Positions 25,443 to 39,100 of a stretch of 64,000 nt of DNA are shown one piece after another. Positions within the stretch are counted from its first letter, which is position 1; the number at the start of each line of letters is the position of its first letter. The notes under the pieces were generated by a model, which was not told the DNA's origin, did no database searches, and saw only the letters and a list, made by a program, of their open reading frames with translations. The stretch lies in assembly GCA_036897445.1 (NCBI GenBank), contig JAYMTL010000027.1, forward strand, positions 96,778 through 160,777. Direction: 5' to 3'. The DNA is from Pelargonium tetragonum. Its lineage: Eukaryota > Streptophyta > Magnoliopsida > Geraniales > Geraniaceae. Both the position numbers and the translations under genes were made by a program.

Positions 25443-25547
25443 ATGCAGAATAAAAGTACAGGTCTGAGTAAGAGACTCGTCAAGGCTCGTAAGAAAGGTA
25501 ATGTAATTAAGAAAGCAGGTATAGCTACAAGGATAGGAGTAGAGTAA
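25443..25547 (+). CDS. Small basic ORF, lysine-rich island A1 (34 aa)
   Basis: ATG 25443 opens a 34-codon frame ending at TAA 25545. It is strongly basic: LSKRLVKARKKGNVIKKAGI covers residues 8-27. It aligns with the minus-strand frame at 41626-41763 (LSK, RKK, VI and KKAG in the same order). It contains the exact words CTCGTAAGAA (25486) and GGTAATGTAATTAA (25497). Only 14 nt separate it from the next frame at 25562, which starts MKRKQGNEVN and carries the sister motif. I recognise no family; a decayed ORF or a real small protein are both possible. No membrane segment or signal is visible. Confidence 0.35.
   Translation: MQNKSTGLSKRLVKARKKGNVIKKAGIATRIGVE
25497..25510 (+). repeat. 14-bp motif, class 1 (exact)
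   Basis: GGTAATGTAATTAA, inside the small basic ORF at 25443, where it encodes GNVIK together with the next base. Other exact copies are at 28102, 41201 and 43371 (minus). Confidence 0.8.
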
Positions 25548-25561
25548 AGAAGAGTCTGGGT

Positions 25562-25786
25562 ATGAAACGAAAACAAGGTAACGAAGTTAATGTTCTTATA
25601 AAGTATATAGGTATGCTACACTATCCTACAAATCCGGCCTTCCGCTATGCTACAGTTGGGTATAATAACTATCTCCTAGACTTTTATAAGGGTTTTCTCC
25701 TCTACAGTAATACGGAAAAAAGAGGTCCTATCCTTCAAAGTCTATACTTTTTACACAATATCTATTATACTCTAGATACAAAATGA
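25562..25786 (+). CDS. Hypothetical ORF, 74 aa, next to island A1
   Basis: ATG 25562 opens a 74-codon frame ending at TGA, 14 nt after the stop of the small basic ORF at 25443. The N-terminus MKRKQGNEVNVLIKYIG is basic and partly repeats the RKKGNVIK segment of the upstream ORF (GGTAACGAAGTTAA against GGTAATGTAATTAA, 80 bp apart). The remainder is rich in Tyr, Leu and Asn (for example YNNYLLDFYKGFLLY) and could be chance AT-rich sequence. No family is recognised. The start MKR also resembles the MKRRIR and MKRMIR starts at 40955 and 47639 on the minus strand. Confidence 0.25.
   Translation: MKRKQGNEVNVLIKYIGMLHYPTNPAFRYATVGYNNYLLDFYKGFLLYSNTEKRGPILQSLYFLHNIYYTLDTK
25577..25590 (+). repeat. 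14-bp motif, class 2 (exact)
   Basis: GGTAACGAAGTTAA preceded by ACAA. Other copies are at 30773, 43936 (one mismatch) and 44211, all on the minus strand. It lies 80 bp from a class 1 copy, the only place where both classes are this close. Confidence 0.8.
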
Positions 25787-25853
25787 ACTAAAAAGAAATA
25801 AGGTATCCCTGAAAACTCCTATCTCTTACTGTAACTACTATTATATCTACTAA

Positions 25854-25973
25854 CACCAGGACGAAGACAAGATTATCCCCCTTAAGACGGGTCTAGCTCC
25901 TAAGAAGAGTATAGCTGCGGAGAAGAGGAGTACTTCTAAGACAAGGATCTACGGATACAGAGACAAGGTATAG
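25854..25973 (+). other. Lysine-rich island A2, open frame
   Basis: An open frame of 39 codons without a start codon ends at TAG 25971 and contains KTGLAPKKSIAAEKRSTSK. It carries the exact word CTCCTAAGAA at 25897 and GTCTAGCTCC at 25891, the latter also found in the island at 60.66 kb. The composition (Lys, Ser, Thr, Ala, Arg) is very different from the flanking AT-rich DNA. I read it as a decayed coding fragment of the island family. Confidence 0.35.
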
Positions 25974-27594
25974 GTATCGCAGATAAAGCAAGTAAGCTTA
26001 TTAATTAAATGGAATTGAGTCTGTCTTTTTGAAAGTGGATCCCTGCTGCAGTCTCTATAGGGACTTTGTAGGGGATTTCCCTTAAACTAGTACTAGCTAT
26101 ATTAATAATACAAGTATCTTTTATTCACTTCGTTTTCTTATAACCTGCGGTATATGTCCCTAAAACGAGTCCTTCCTGTAAATGTCCTACGACTTCTGTT
26201 CTATAAAAGATACATCCCTATTTCCTTTAGTTAAGCCTTCAAATTTAGCTATCACCCATTAAATTAGGACAGAAGTCAAATCTTTCGGTTTTCGATGCAT
26301 GAGTATTCTGGGTTGCATATTAAGTTTTTTAACAAGTAGTGTTTCATTTTGAGTTAGTTTTTAATAGAGCTCTGAGTCCTTTTATTAGTATTAGGGGTTT
26401 TTCATATTCTTTATTAATGGATTAGTTCCCGATATCTTGAGAATTGTGAAATTTAGCTTTTCACTTAGCGGCCTGCCCTTAAATAAATTGAAACCTATAA
26501 TAATTTACTAGGGCTTCCTTGTGGATTTTTAGTGCCTATTTTTGAGAAATCCTCTTTAGACAGGAGTGTCCTCCACTAAATAGTGAGCCCTGATAAAGTA
26601 TAGTCTTTTTTCTTCAAAGGTTTCCTTGAGAAGCCCTACAAAAGTGAGTTCCATTGTAACTAAACTCACTTTATTGTCCGAGGTCTCTGGTTTTCCTAGT
26701 GCAGTTTAGGTTTTCAAAAGTTCTCCATAGCAGAATGCAAGTCTTTAGATATTCCACAAGTCTAACTAAATTTGTTTCTATTAAGGGGCTCCAAGCTTTC
26801 TATTTTGAGTTTTTCCCTAAGTGCTTACACTTTGCTGTAAGATATTAGGATATAAGTTTTTGTGGGATAAGGAATTTTTTCGTGCCTCTAGAATTCTAAA
26901 GTATATAGAACAAACGTCTCTGAGGTAGCTAATAATAAACTCTCTCATATACATGCAAGTATAACCCAACTAAAATTATGTCAACAAAGCTATATCGCTA
27001 CCCTATACCGAAACTTTAAGGCTATATTCAACCCTTTTTAAGAACATTCTAATGCCAAGCTATTTAGAATTCCGGGTACTTCATAACCAAACCTACCGTA
27101 GCCTTTAAATTGCTAATGCAAGCGAGTTTTCATCTATGAGACGGGCCCTTGTAAATTTAATCGAAACACTAAGGAAAGGAGCCCTGGCCTAGTCTTTTTA
27201 GCCCCCTATTTATTTTATCCAAAAGAAAGTCTTATTATATTATTGCAATTACAGGGGTACCCTACTCGAGAAATATTCTGATGCTGCTGGTAGGTAGTGC
27301 CCCGATCTCCTTCTAATGATGATAAACAAAAGACTAAATCAAGCCTTTTTCGCAAAGCAGAACTCCTTGGATTTTTCTTTTTAAGGTCTTCTACTATTTC
27401 CTTATTCTATCGAATACCGCAAAGGCTATAAACTACTTTTTATGAGAATTTCGTAGCTTAGGAGTTTATTGAACCCTATCAATGACTTAATCCCTTGTTT
27501 GCTCCTATGCGTTTCTCAACGAGGGTGTTACTTATTTGTATAAACCAAAGTGACTTATAAATACACTACAAGAGTTTAGCTTAAGTAGTGGGCA

Positions 27595-27608
27595 GGTAAT
27601 GTAATTAC
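27595..27608 (+). repeat. 14-bp motif, class 1 (one mismatch)
   Basis: GGTAATGTAATTAC, preceded by GGGCA. The last base differs from the class 1 consensus. Confidence 0.6.
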
Positions 27609-28101
27609 TGTTAAATAAAATTTATGAGTTAAAGCTCTTTAAGATGTAAAATAGGGGAGTACTCTAAATATGTATAGAATGCTGCGTTTATTTGTTTCAA
27701 TATACTGAAAAAAAGCAATAAATAAGTGAGGGGTAGGGTAGAAGGCGGCATTCCCGACGGGAAAGTCTTAGGAGTCTCTTAATTTAATTAAATGGTATAT
27801 CTTTCTAAAAATTTATATTGCAGGGTATCTAAACTAGCTATAAATGCAAGGTTTTATATAACATTTGACACTGTTTCTTTTTCATTATCCTAAAGCTCAA
27901 GCCTTTCTTATATTATACTTATATTTAGTTAGATTCCCCAGAAAAAGACTTTGCAAAAGAGTAAAGGGGCACAATAAAGTTTTTTTCTTAGTGCTAAACA
28001 AAAATCTTTCAGGTTCTCAGAAGGGATGCTCCGAATAAAAAGGAAGATAGCGCTGTATTATAATTTGGTTGAAAGAAAATAGAAATATATTACAAAAAAA
28101 A

Positions 28102-28115
28102 GGTAATGTAATTAA
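28102..28115 (+). repeat. 14-bp motif, class 1 (exact)
   Basis: GGTAATGTAATTAA after an A-run, followed by GGGGGTG. In the frame used by the island ORF it reads KGNVIKGVIYT before a stop. Confidence 0.8.
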
Positions 28116-29994
28116 GGGGGTGATTTATACCTAATTAAGTATCCCTGTCCTGGGGTATCAAACCTTACCTAAAAAGCGGACTCCTACCGACCTTTCGCTC
28201 TACACTGAGAATACCCCATAGCCTTAAAAAGGCTTGAGTCCTGTTATGTTTATGTCCTTTTGAAGTCTTCTCTATTAGACTCCAGGCTCCCTATAGTATT
28301 ATTTATATAAAACTCTTAGGGACTTCTCACCCAAGTGAATTTATATAGATAATATATCCGAGCAAAAGTTGAGGCAGACTCAAGTTCTTTTTAGTGGATA
28401 ATTTATCCTCTATCAGGATACGTTTAGAAGTGCCCTATTTACCTCGAAATGGATACAGAACTCTAATTCTTTAATACTAAATGAAAATTTATCTATACCC
28501 GTTTATACTCTTTTAGACTGAAAATTCCTAGCTTCTCTATAATTTTTTTAGATGCTTTTTACAATTAAGATAAGAGTATCAGATATCCTAAAGCAGAGCT
28601 CGGAGAAAGCCTATAAACAACAAAAATTTATGTTGTGCCAAAGGCTCCTCTTAATGCCTACAAATTCGCTTTTACTTTCCCGTTTCTATTTAGCTAGGAA
28701 ATTTTTTATATAAATTTAGGCAATTATATAGATATCCTTTTAAGATAAGATAGCACACGAAATAAAGGTGTTCCATAGAAACTCTCAGTTTAGTATAAAA
28801 CTTGGGTTAATTATATGGCCTTTTTCATTTTTAATAAAGTTTTGGCCTCTATCGAGAAAGGGGTACTTATCTAGCCTGTAAGGGGCAACAAGGTCGGTCA
28901 ATTGTAGCGAAAGTTTAAGCTATATCTTCCGAATTTAAGATCTTTCTGTTGTATTTAATGTACAACACCTTATGAAAAAATACCCAAGCGTGCGATAAAC
29001 AAGAACGTTTCTAATTAAGGAATAACTCAAATTTAAGTGAAAAGCCTAGCTAAGAGGGGTGACTTTATTTCGCTAATTTAGGCAAAATCTGAGATTTACA
29101 TGTTCTTTTATAGCTATGGATAATAAATATATAAGGCAGGATCCTATATATTCATACTGCGATCCACAAGTTTTCAAATATAAGGGCGTAATTTGAATTT
29201 GAGTCTTTTCTGGGCGAGGGCCCCTTTTATAGAGCTCTAACTAGGGTTTCTAATATACCATACTTTATTTTATTTGAGAGTAAGGCTCTCTTTAACCAGT
29301 TTACATTACTGTTTTATATAATTCTTAGAGAACCCTTTATGTGGATTACTTTCTCTATGATGCCGTAAGTCTTTAGAATTGTATCATGAAAAACAAGTCG
29401 GACGAAACTGCTGGAGTATCCCAAAGATTCAAATTGTAGTTTGGGTCCAGCTTTGTCTATAGCGCAAGAATAATTTCTTATGTATTAACTCTACAAGTAA
29501 TCTTAAGTTCTTTTTTAGTAGACTAGTTCACTTGTCAAATTTAACCCCTAATGAAACTCTTACTCTGCGGGTAAAGGCTTTTACCCAGTTGCTACGACTA
29601 GAGACAAGATTCATTTCATTTTTAGGAGTCTCTATAATTTAGTTTAAAGCAATAAGAATTCTACGGTTAGTCAGTTTCTCTGGAATTTTCGATTAGGAAG
29701 TTAGTAGTAATACAAGGTTATAGTGAGGCACTTCCCGGCGCTTTCCTGTACCTTGGAAACACCCTTTATTGCAGTTCCTTATAGTGTTACAGGATAAAAT
29801 GGATTTAAAAGGAGAGGGATGCCCTTGTTTGTTTAACTAAGGGTTCCCAAATTACAGCTCGGTTCTATTTGATCGAGAATTGCTGTGTTAAAGTCTTTTT
29901 TCACTGATCCTGGAAAACGTTGTTACAGGTCCTTAATGAATGAGGTAGAATGAAACTAAGTAACTAAATCCAAGAATCCCCGGAATCCTTATAA

Positions 29995-30147
29995 GTACAA
30001 AGTAAGGACCCTAAGAGTAAGGTAGTTACAACAAGTAAAGCTCATAAGAAGCGGAAGAGTACAGCCTGGAAAGGTATCGCTTGGGTAAGTATGGAGCCCC
30101 TACTAATAAGTAATAAGAGCGGTTATAGTAAGAATAGGTATTTTTAA
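29995..30147 (+). other. Lysine-rich island C, open frame (50 codons)
   Basis: A 50-codon open frame without a usable start codon near its beginning ends at TAA 30145. It contains SKDPKSKVVTTSKAHKKRKS and later SNKSGYSKNRYF. It holds the exact word CTCATAAGAA at 30041, giving AHKK, as in the other islands. DPKSKVVTTSK can be lined up with NPKTVKSSSLK of the island at 47.9 kb. A 108-codon frame on the opposite strand (30026-30352) overlaps it; that one is rich in Tyr, Leu and Ser and looks like a chance frame. Confidence 0.35.
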
Positions 30148-33100
30148 GATTAAAAAAGTTAAGAAGTGGATGCACCGGAGAAAGTTTAGTCGCTTCTAGG
30201 AACCCAGAGTAGGGAATACCTAAAAGAAGTTTCTTAGGTTTTACAAGATCGAAGTTATATGCTTTTTTAATCAGATAGGAAGAAAGATTTTTATAAAAAA
30301 AGAGGGGGTCTTTTACGAGGTATTGTGCGATCTCTTTACTTATCCGAGTCATTTATTAGTAAAGCCTTCCCAGTTTAAAAGGTATAGTTGCAGCTTCAGT
30401 TAGGGATCAGTAAGGCGCTTAGTCTAAACTAAAATAGAAAGGAAAATCGTGGGCAACTAAAAGGATTTGGAACTCCTAGAACTAATCGGGATTCTATTGA
30501 ATTCAAGTTTTCACTTATAAATGGACTGCTAACAGAAGCAAGTTAAGGGGTTTTAGCCCAGTCCGCCTCTAGCTTAAAGATTAAGTTAGGATTAATAAAA
30601 AGACTCCTTAACCTAAACCGTGGATTTATAGCTCACCTGGCTCTAAGATAAGAGGTGCTTCCCTAAGCCTCTGAATTTGACTCTAAGCCCTATTCTTCTC
30701 AAGACCTAATTCTTAGTTAAAAGGGAAGCCTTTTCCTTGTTTATTTAATAGGTGGACTATTACAAAAGTCCTTTAACTTCGTTACCTTTGTGGGGTATTA
30801 GACCCAAAACAACGTAGTCCTTATTAAAATCAGGTTGCTCTTTATATGCTGGGGTCCTTCGGATAATTTCATTTTTTTGTATCGCAAGGCATTCCGCTTA
30901 GAACTGCGCGGTTTTACCTTCTTCTATCGAATTTCAATTTCTTAGTCGAACTGAAGTTAACAATTAAGTGCGCTTTGACGACTCTATTTATAAGTATTCC
31001 TTTTTCGGGTCTACTTATCTACTTATTTTAGACCTGGTAATGACCTAGTTGTACTCTATGGGACATGCCCTTTTTAACCAAAAGAGCTGTAAACTTCCTC
31101 TTTATTAACCGAAAGTTAAAGGTTTATTAATATACTAGACTTAAGCGGACACTCTTGCTTTAGATGAGAGGTAATAGTACTACACAGCAAGTAGGCCCTA
31201 AAACCTCTTTTCTAGTGTGCTCGGTATAATTTTCTATTTCAATTCGGCGGGGCCAATGCCCCTTTGTGTTGTGTAAGAAATTTCGAATTGGTTTTGATTG
31301 AGATTCTTGTACCCACTCAGATTCTTGGGAAACCTCTTATGTAAGAGTCTCTCTTATCTCGTACAAATCTGGTTTGGTTTGTAACTAAGAATAACCCAGC
31401 TCCCAGATCGGTAAATACTAAATCTTTAATAACAAAGCGTCGACTTAGGCTTAAGTTAACACAAGTTAAAGCTACTATATAATAGTTATTTAGCTGCGCT
31501 AGGGATAGCCTTATAATAAAGCAAAGTATTCTGAACGAGACTGATATATTCCTCTCAACATTTTTGCGGTGAAGGAGTTGATTGAAAGTTTTTCCTTTTG
31601 GTGCTGGTTACAGTGCGAGGTTGACTACACTAAAACTACTCCTTACTTTTTCCTCCCTTCGCTGCGCTTCTATTGGGTAAAAAGAATTTTTCTATAAGGA
31701 TTAATAAGCTTAAAGCTAGAATAGAAGGAGGGCTTTTTTAGCTTGGGTTTTTTCATAGCTCCTGTATTAGGAATATCCTGATAAAAGAATGCCCCAAAAA
31801 TTTTTATCCTTTATTTAGATTAGAAGTCCTTATGCTAATTCTCTAAAGTATACCTTGTAATTTGTAGTATAATATTGATAAGAAATTAATCCTCTCAAGT
31901 TTCTACGACAATTACCTCTTACAAAGTCTTGTAATCTTACTTATAAAATACCTATAAATAATACTAAAACTGTACCTTATCTAGATGACCCCCTGGCTAA
32001 TGCTTCTAATCAAGTCTAGAAAGGGGCTGCGCATGGGTGTCTCTTTTCAAGTCTTTAACTATTTCAATATATTACAGTTAAATAAAAAAGCCTTTTTAAT
32101 TAAGTAAACAGGGTGACAAAGGGGTGTTATAGAGTCTTCGTAGGCACCACCTCTTAGGCTTATGGATTATCTAGTTGTACTAGGTAAAACTTATCCTAGG
32201 TTGGGGCACTATTCCATTTTGGGAAGATGCAGCCTTCACCAAAAAGGGCCCTAGAATTACTTTATTCACGAGTTCCACAACTCTTTTTAATAGTCCAGGA
32301 TCTAAACTATGTGATTAAAAAAAGAAAAGAGACAGTTTTTAGTTTTTAAAGCCTTTGTTTTTTACGAGCTAAGCGCCACCAACCCCTATTTTAGGCCTTG
32401 AGAAAGGGCTGTAGTATAAGAAAAAAAGACTCGCATATTGTGATATATAGCACTTACCCTGAGATTTTAGAATCAAAAAGAGTTCCATTCTTATAAGTTA
32501 TAAGGATTACAGAATGGAGTCTTATAAACTTAGTAAATTAAGAGACTTATATTAAATATTTGTTACAAAGCTAACTACTGGGTTTTCGTAGGGTGCTCGT
32601 TATATCGCGACAAGGACGCGAGTATGCCTTTAAGGAGCCCTCTTAAACCTTGACCTCAATTCAATCTTTTTCTTACTGGATTACCATAGGTGGGAGCTTT
32701 ACTGAGTTATTTACTACGAGGGAAGACTTTTAAATAGAACACTAAGAGAAGTTTTGGACTCTTTTTGATATACCATTAAAGATATAAACTAGGAACGCTA
32801 ACCGGATCTAAATTATAAAGAAAAAGTCTTACTTTCTTTTATTTCGGAAACGGGCTATATTTCAGATACTTTAACTGGGAAGGAAGCTTGGGGTAGCAAA
32901 TACTTTATAAAGTCAAAAAGTCAATGTTTTTTCTCAAAGAATACTACCCTTGTTAGTTAATCAGCCTAAGGAAACTCAGGGCATAAATTAAGAACTTCTG
33001 TACACAAAAATCAAGTCGTATAAACCTGGGAAAGGCACCCTTCTTTTTTATTGAAACTGATGAGAATTCCTGTACTTTTAAAAAGGGGCTTACTGAATAC

Positions 33101-36100
33101 AGGAATCAATAGGTATTATTACAGGGCCTATACTCTACTGTTTAAAGTCTCCCCAACTATAAAACTAAGGCTGGTAGAGGTAAAAAAAGGCACTTTTTTT
33201 ACTGGATGCCATATAAAATTTCTAACAGTTACGAGCTTTAAATGAGAATAACAATTCAATACGGGGATGGGGGCTCTTTAGTACCGGCTTAAAGCAGCTG
33301 ATAAACCTTAGTTTTTCTTTTTTAACTATGAGCGGCAGATATTACCCGAAGAGTCTAAAGTCTTTTTAGACAAACCCTTTACACGATTACAGATAACAGA
33401 AATGAAATACTAAACTCTAAACTCAAATTTCTAGAAAAAACAGGTTTGAATTTTTAAGGATCCTGAATTGGTACATTCTGTAAAATGATCAAAAGAGAGT
33501 AACTAAGAAGGAGAGCTTATAAAGTCTATAAAGCTTATTAAATATATATATATATTTAGTTTCTTTATTCAGGGTATTGAGAAGACCCGGAGGAGCTAAT
33601 TCTGAGTAAGGAATTCTTAAAGTGTTTACTTCACTTCCCTAAAATTTTTTATCTTTCTTGTTTTAGCTTTGAATTGGAACTAAATAAAAAGAATGCTATG
33701 GAATAAAAAAACACTCGCTCAGAGAAAGCCCTATACATAAATTGAATCTTGAAAAGAATTGGAACCCGCAGTTCTCTCTTGTAAATACTTATAAGGAAGC
33801 TTTGGCGTGGGCGGAAACCCTTACCCTTATAATTTGGGATTTATCAAAAGCTCTGACTATAGAACATTAAAATAAGCTTAATTATCCGGTTAAGGACTAA
33901 GTTTTGACTTTAAAATCCGGTAAGCAGGAGTCTTGGGAAAGTATTAAGGAACCTTAGATACTTAATTAGTTAGAAGACTTTCCACTTGTATTGTAAACTA
34001 CAAGAATCCGCTTTTTCGTATCCTTTAATGGATTTTTTCTAGTTAGAGCAAGGGGCTCCTTAAAGGTCAAGTTTTGAAAAAAACCCCTTACTGTCTGGGA
34101 GAAAACTGCCGCCTAAGAAGCTGAACTTAAGCTTGAGGGATTGTTGTATATCCAAGTCAAAAGGGTCCTCGAATGGAATACTTTTTTAAAAATGAAATTT
34201 TCTACCATTTCTTATTCTTTTTCTTTCTTTAAACTTTAAAAAGGAGTCCTTCTAAGGGACTCTTAGAGAAAACAAGTATGCAGTTTTCATATTTATCGGA
34301 TAACCTGTAAGGCAGTCAAAACCTTTTTTATTAAAAGGCAGCTAATATAAAAGAAAAGGTACTCCATAACTAAAAATTTTGGTGGTTTTAGAGTTGTAGG
34401 TGGACATAATAAAAAGCTATAACTTCAAGTAGGATGGGTAAATTTGTAACGTAATATAACTAAATCCGGGTTTTTCTAGAATGTTACTAACAAACGTACT
34501 AAATTATAAATAAAAGAGGGTACCTCTCTTACCGGAAACTCGTTCGAGCTGCTTTTATCTTAATATACAGACTAAGACTTGTAAGCAAACTTCTTAATTA
34601 TAGTTGATATAATCTCAAAATCTATTCTTTATTGATCGAGGAGTAATTAAAAAATAACTTTGATGAGAGCCCCGGGGTCTTTTTTTTACTATTTAAGCAA
34701 AGCTCCGACTAAAATTTTTAACTACATATGCACTTCTGTAAAAGGAAACTAAGATAAAAAATTTGAATTCCTTCAAGTTATAATTATATAAGGAAGTTAG
34801 AAAGAAGTCCGTTTCTAATAAGATGCCCGGTCCCATCTTTCTTTGACAAAGATTTTAATGGTAAAGCATGTAACAACGTAAACAAATTGTGGAAAAATAC
34901 CTGGGGTTCAAAACTGCTTGTACGGGGAGTCGGTCTAAAATTGACCATTTCAACAATGCCTACAGTTCTCGCTTTTGTAATTATGAGTCTTACAGAGGAG
35001 TTTAGGGTAGAAGATCGGGGCAGATATACAAGATTTTTTTAATGCATACGTCTATTTTAGTTAGCGAAATTTCTGTACCAGCTAAGTCCATCAAGAACCA
35101 GAAACCACACTATATATAACGAGTTGCCCCCCTTGTACCTTTGTTTACTATATTTTCACTTTAAAGAAGTTTTATAATATACCTACGGAACTTTAACAAG
35201 TAACTTATGAATCACACAAATTACACATTATTCTTGAATTAACAAGCAAGGCTTGAGTAGCAAACAAATAAAGGGGAGGGGGTAATTTAAGAGATGTGAT
35301 TACACCCAGTATTCTTTTTATAACAGGATTGATTGGTATTGGTTATTCCTTATTATTAAAATAAGTTTTATACCACTCGGCTTTAAGAAAAAGAGAATGT
35401 GATCTCAGCTTACTAGATTGAAGGAAATCCTTTTTTAAAATTTTATTATAGTAATTGGGATCCCCTTCCAGAAACTGAATCTTGGTAAAAAGCCTTGTTG
35501 CAAAAAGACTCTTAAACTAAGCTTCTTTGGTTTTTTGGGAGTGTCTGGACTGACTTTGATAAAAGCTTTGCCTTAACGCTTCAGTAGTCTTAAAAATGTT
35601 ATAAAAATTTTCACTTCTTGAATCGAAATTAATAATATAGCAAGGCATTAGACCTGGGAGGGTTTTTTTTACTAAATACAAATCAAAAAGGTTTCCTAGT
35701 CCTAGTCAGAAGTAAAGTCTATTTGTATACCCTAGCACCAATCCCGGCACTTGTTACAGTATATGAGAATCCGTTAAATAAGGATACCATAATACCCGAA
35801 CTCTTTACCAGCAAAAACTATCTTTCCTAAGCAGGATTTTCCTTTTTTTAATTTAGTAGTTACTCTAGAAAAGAAAAATTCCGTGCGCTCAAGACTTTCA
35901 TTTTTAATTATAGATATTCTGCTTCTTATTTAAACATATAGCTCGTGTATCAGTAAGGGAAACCCCTCATTTGATGATAAAGGAATTCCTATTTAATTTA
36001 AAGCTAGAGTCACTTTTTTTTAATAGCTGCATTTTGTGTCCTATTTATAAAAGCAATAGATGGAAGGATAACTGAAGTCAAATTTTGTATCAACATATAG

Positions 36101-39100
36101 GGAACTACTTGTCTGTCGTAAATACGGAGTTTAGTTTAAAACAAAGGTATAAGTTATTTACTTTAGAAGCTTCTTGGGATATAAAAATGATATTTCTAAG
36201 CACCGGTGGCGTTCCACTCAGAAATTCAAATCCGTTTCTGTCCCAAACCGTTACTATCAATTATAATATATGAATTTTCTTTATCTTGAGGGCACTCAAT
36301 TATATCCTAATTAGGTTCTGACCAGAATTCAATAGAATTTCTTCTTAAATTGTTTTTTATGAGGGGTACCCCCAAAAAATTATTGTTCAAAAAAGTACTT
36401 TGAAAACTTTTTGTTACCAAGTATTTAGGCCTTTTATCTTTGATAACAGCCCCTCTCAAAGCCCATTTATACTTTATCAAGGGACTCCCTTATTTACACC
36501 TCTTATCTTAGACTAACTAAAAAAGCTTAAGGAGGAGGATGGGAATGAATATCGAATTTAACTTAATAGGTAGACGACCCCGTATGTCAGCTTGGCTTTG
36601 GTACCCCTAAGTTAAGAGTGCAGAGTAACAATTTGGTATAGATCGAAAGTACAGCTATTTTAAAGTCTAGAATTCTTTTTCTAGAAAATCCCTTTTTAAT
36701 TTAATAGTCTTATACAGTATAAAATACTCGGGACCCTCCTCAGACGCCCATTTTGGAAATAGTATAAAAATGGCAGCTCTTTAGTAAATTTCGTAACATC
36801 TATCAGTTATAATAAAATAAAAACAGCATGAGTCTTCCTTTTCTATTACTTATTTATAGCTTAAACTCGACTAGAACTAACTAAAAAAAGAAAGGATCCC
36901 AGTAGGATAAAAATTTAGGTACAAATAGAGAAAGATTTTTTTAGTTTACAAGTGTATAGGACCCCGGCCAAATAAGTACAAAGCCCTTGGACTTGGAGTA
37001 GGAGCTTTCTAAACGAAAAATGACATATTAAGTCATAAAACAAGGCGCTCTTCTTAAGGAAACCTCTTGTACAGCATCAAAAAGACTAGGATCTTTTTAC
37101 TATGTATAAGGCAACCGTCCGGATTATTTACACACTTCCGTAAGCCCTAGTCTCGGGAATTGCACTTTACCTTTACTCAACGCCCGGTTCTATTTAAATG
37201 AAAAAGGCCCACTGGAGTCCCTTTAATTCAGTTTTACTCAGAGTCCTGTTATAGAGCTTCCTAATAACTTTATTACATTGTACTCCTCCCGCGCATCCCT
37301 ATTAAGATTAAACTTACCCGTCAGTCCTGGACTGAGATTTTAGTGCTTTTTTTATTAGAAAAAGTAACAACCCCTACTCTCGGGAGAAATACTTAGTTTT
37401 CGAAGAAATTCTATAAATCCTTATTGCACAGCTTCCTTGTATTATACTTAACGGAAAGGGGGTTTGTCCTAAAGTTCAATCTAAACCTATAAATCAGGAG
37501 TATACAAATAGAAACTTGCGCTTAGAAAGGTAACCACATCTCAATTCAATTCATTTTTTGTAGCTTCTCGGCTGTAGAGAAAAGGGGAGGTCAAAGGACA
37601 GAGCGCTGACTTTTATAAGAATTTCATAATTCAAGGAGCTGCCGCCTAAAGGTTTTGGGTAGTGTGTAAGTATATTTGACCCCTTAAATTATTCCGGAAA
37701 ACCCATAAAGTAAAGAAAATGCCCTGCAAAATTAAGCCTAAAACTTTCCTTAGCAAATTCAAGTTACGTCTTTTTGGTACTAAGGTACCTCATAGCGAAA
37801 AATTTCCTTTCTAATTCTGGGTTTGAGTTAGCTTAATCCTCCGTAGTTATAAAGCCTACTTACTCAGGATATAGCAGGTTTTTTGGTTTCATTTTAATAT
37901 CTATTCTAAAAACCCTAACTATATCTGCCTCCTGCGATTTACTTTAGATAGACATATATTGTACAGCCTCAGATACCTAAAAAAGCTCTTTGTTAGAGTT
38001 AAGCATTAGCACAAAGTAAAGGTACTGACTTGTTGGCTTCCCATCCCCATTTCAAATTCACAGAATTCTTTTACTCCAGTAATGCCTACTGAAAATAGCC
38101 CATACTGTATATTAAAAATCTTACTTATATAATATACAAAAAGGAAGAACATTAGTTCGAAACCCTTTTGTAAACCTGAAAGCCATATAAAGAAGTCTAA
38201 AGTTCTACTCCTAAAGTAAGCCCGGGTTTAGTGCATACCCGTGTATTAAGCGCTAGAGTCACATCCTCCAGTTTTTTAATACAACAAGGGGAGACCCTGA
38301 ATATTCTATATACCACGGATTTCTATTTTAGGACTGGTTAGAAAGGCTTTAGTAAGCACTAAAACTCCGAAATGAAGAGGTTCTTGCTCTAGCAGAGACA
38401 CTACCGAGCGAGCCCCCTATTCTTGGATTGGTTTGAGAAAGTCTAAATAAGAGTTTCTTTGAGGTTGTACTTTGACTTGTATCTCGTTTTAGAAAGGCGG
38501 GTTTCCACTAATAAAGGAGGTTGCTTTTAACCTCGAGCTAAATGCTTAAAGAGTTTGCAAGATTCTTAAATAAACTAGCTAGAAACCCCTACCTTTTTTT
38601 TTCGGGGGCCCAAGAAATAAATATTTAAAACTCTTTGGGTTGGGACTAAACTTGTCATTCTTGAGGGATTTACTAAAAGCAGGGATATTCATTTAAACTA
38701 AAAGCGTAAAACAGAAAACCCATACTTTTCTTTTGCAACTCCTATTCTTTCTCTGAGCATACCATTAGAGAAGTATTCCACGAGAAATACTACTTCAACA
38801 GACTCTTCCTGAAAATTCTTACAGCTAGAAAACACCTATTTGGACCCATACCCAAGAGAGTTATCTCTTTTTCATCTTGGTTTTTATATCTTGTTTATAG
38901 CCCGGAGAGAGTGCTACTAAAGGAGAATATCTGGTATTCCTGTTCTTTTTGAAAATAACGAGCCTTAATATAAAAATAGAAAATTGAAGAAAGCCCTTAA
39001 AGGTTCTGCCTTGGAGGAATAAAAGGAATTCTCTTGGATCCAGTACTTATAGTATAGTCAAAGTTTACGGGAACTTTTAAGGAGCGAAGCCTTGTCAAGT

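Noticed and set aside
26641-26672. 10-bp hairpin AAAGTGAGTT / AACTCACTTT
   Set aside because: A few such stems are expected by chance in 64 kb, and no gene ends nearby.
30026-30352. 108-codon ORF on the minus strand
   Set aside because: Its first half overlaps the opposite-strand lysine-rich island, and the product is rich in Tyr, Leu and Ser as expected from an antisense shadow of a lysine-rich frame.
30773-30786. Likeness of the class 2 motif to the loxP arm (TAACTTCGT shared)
   Set aside because: Nine shared bases are easily coincidental; there is no paired inverted arm, spacer or recombinase gene.
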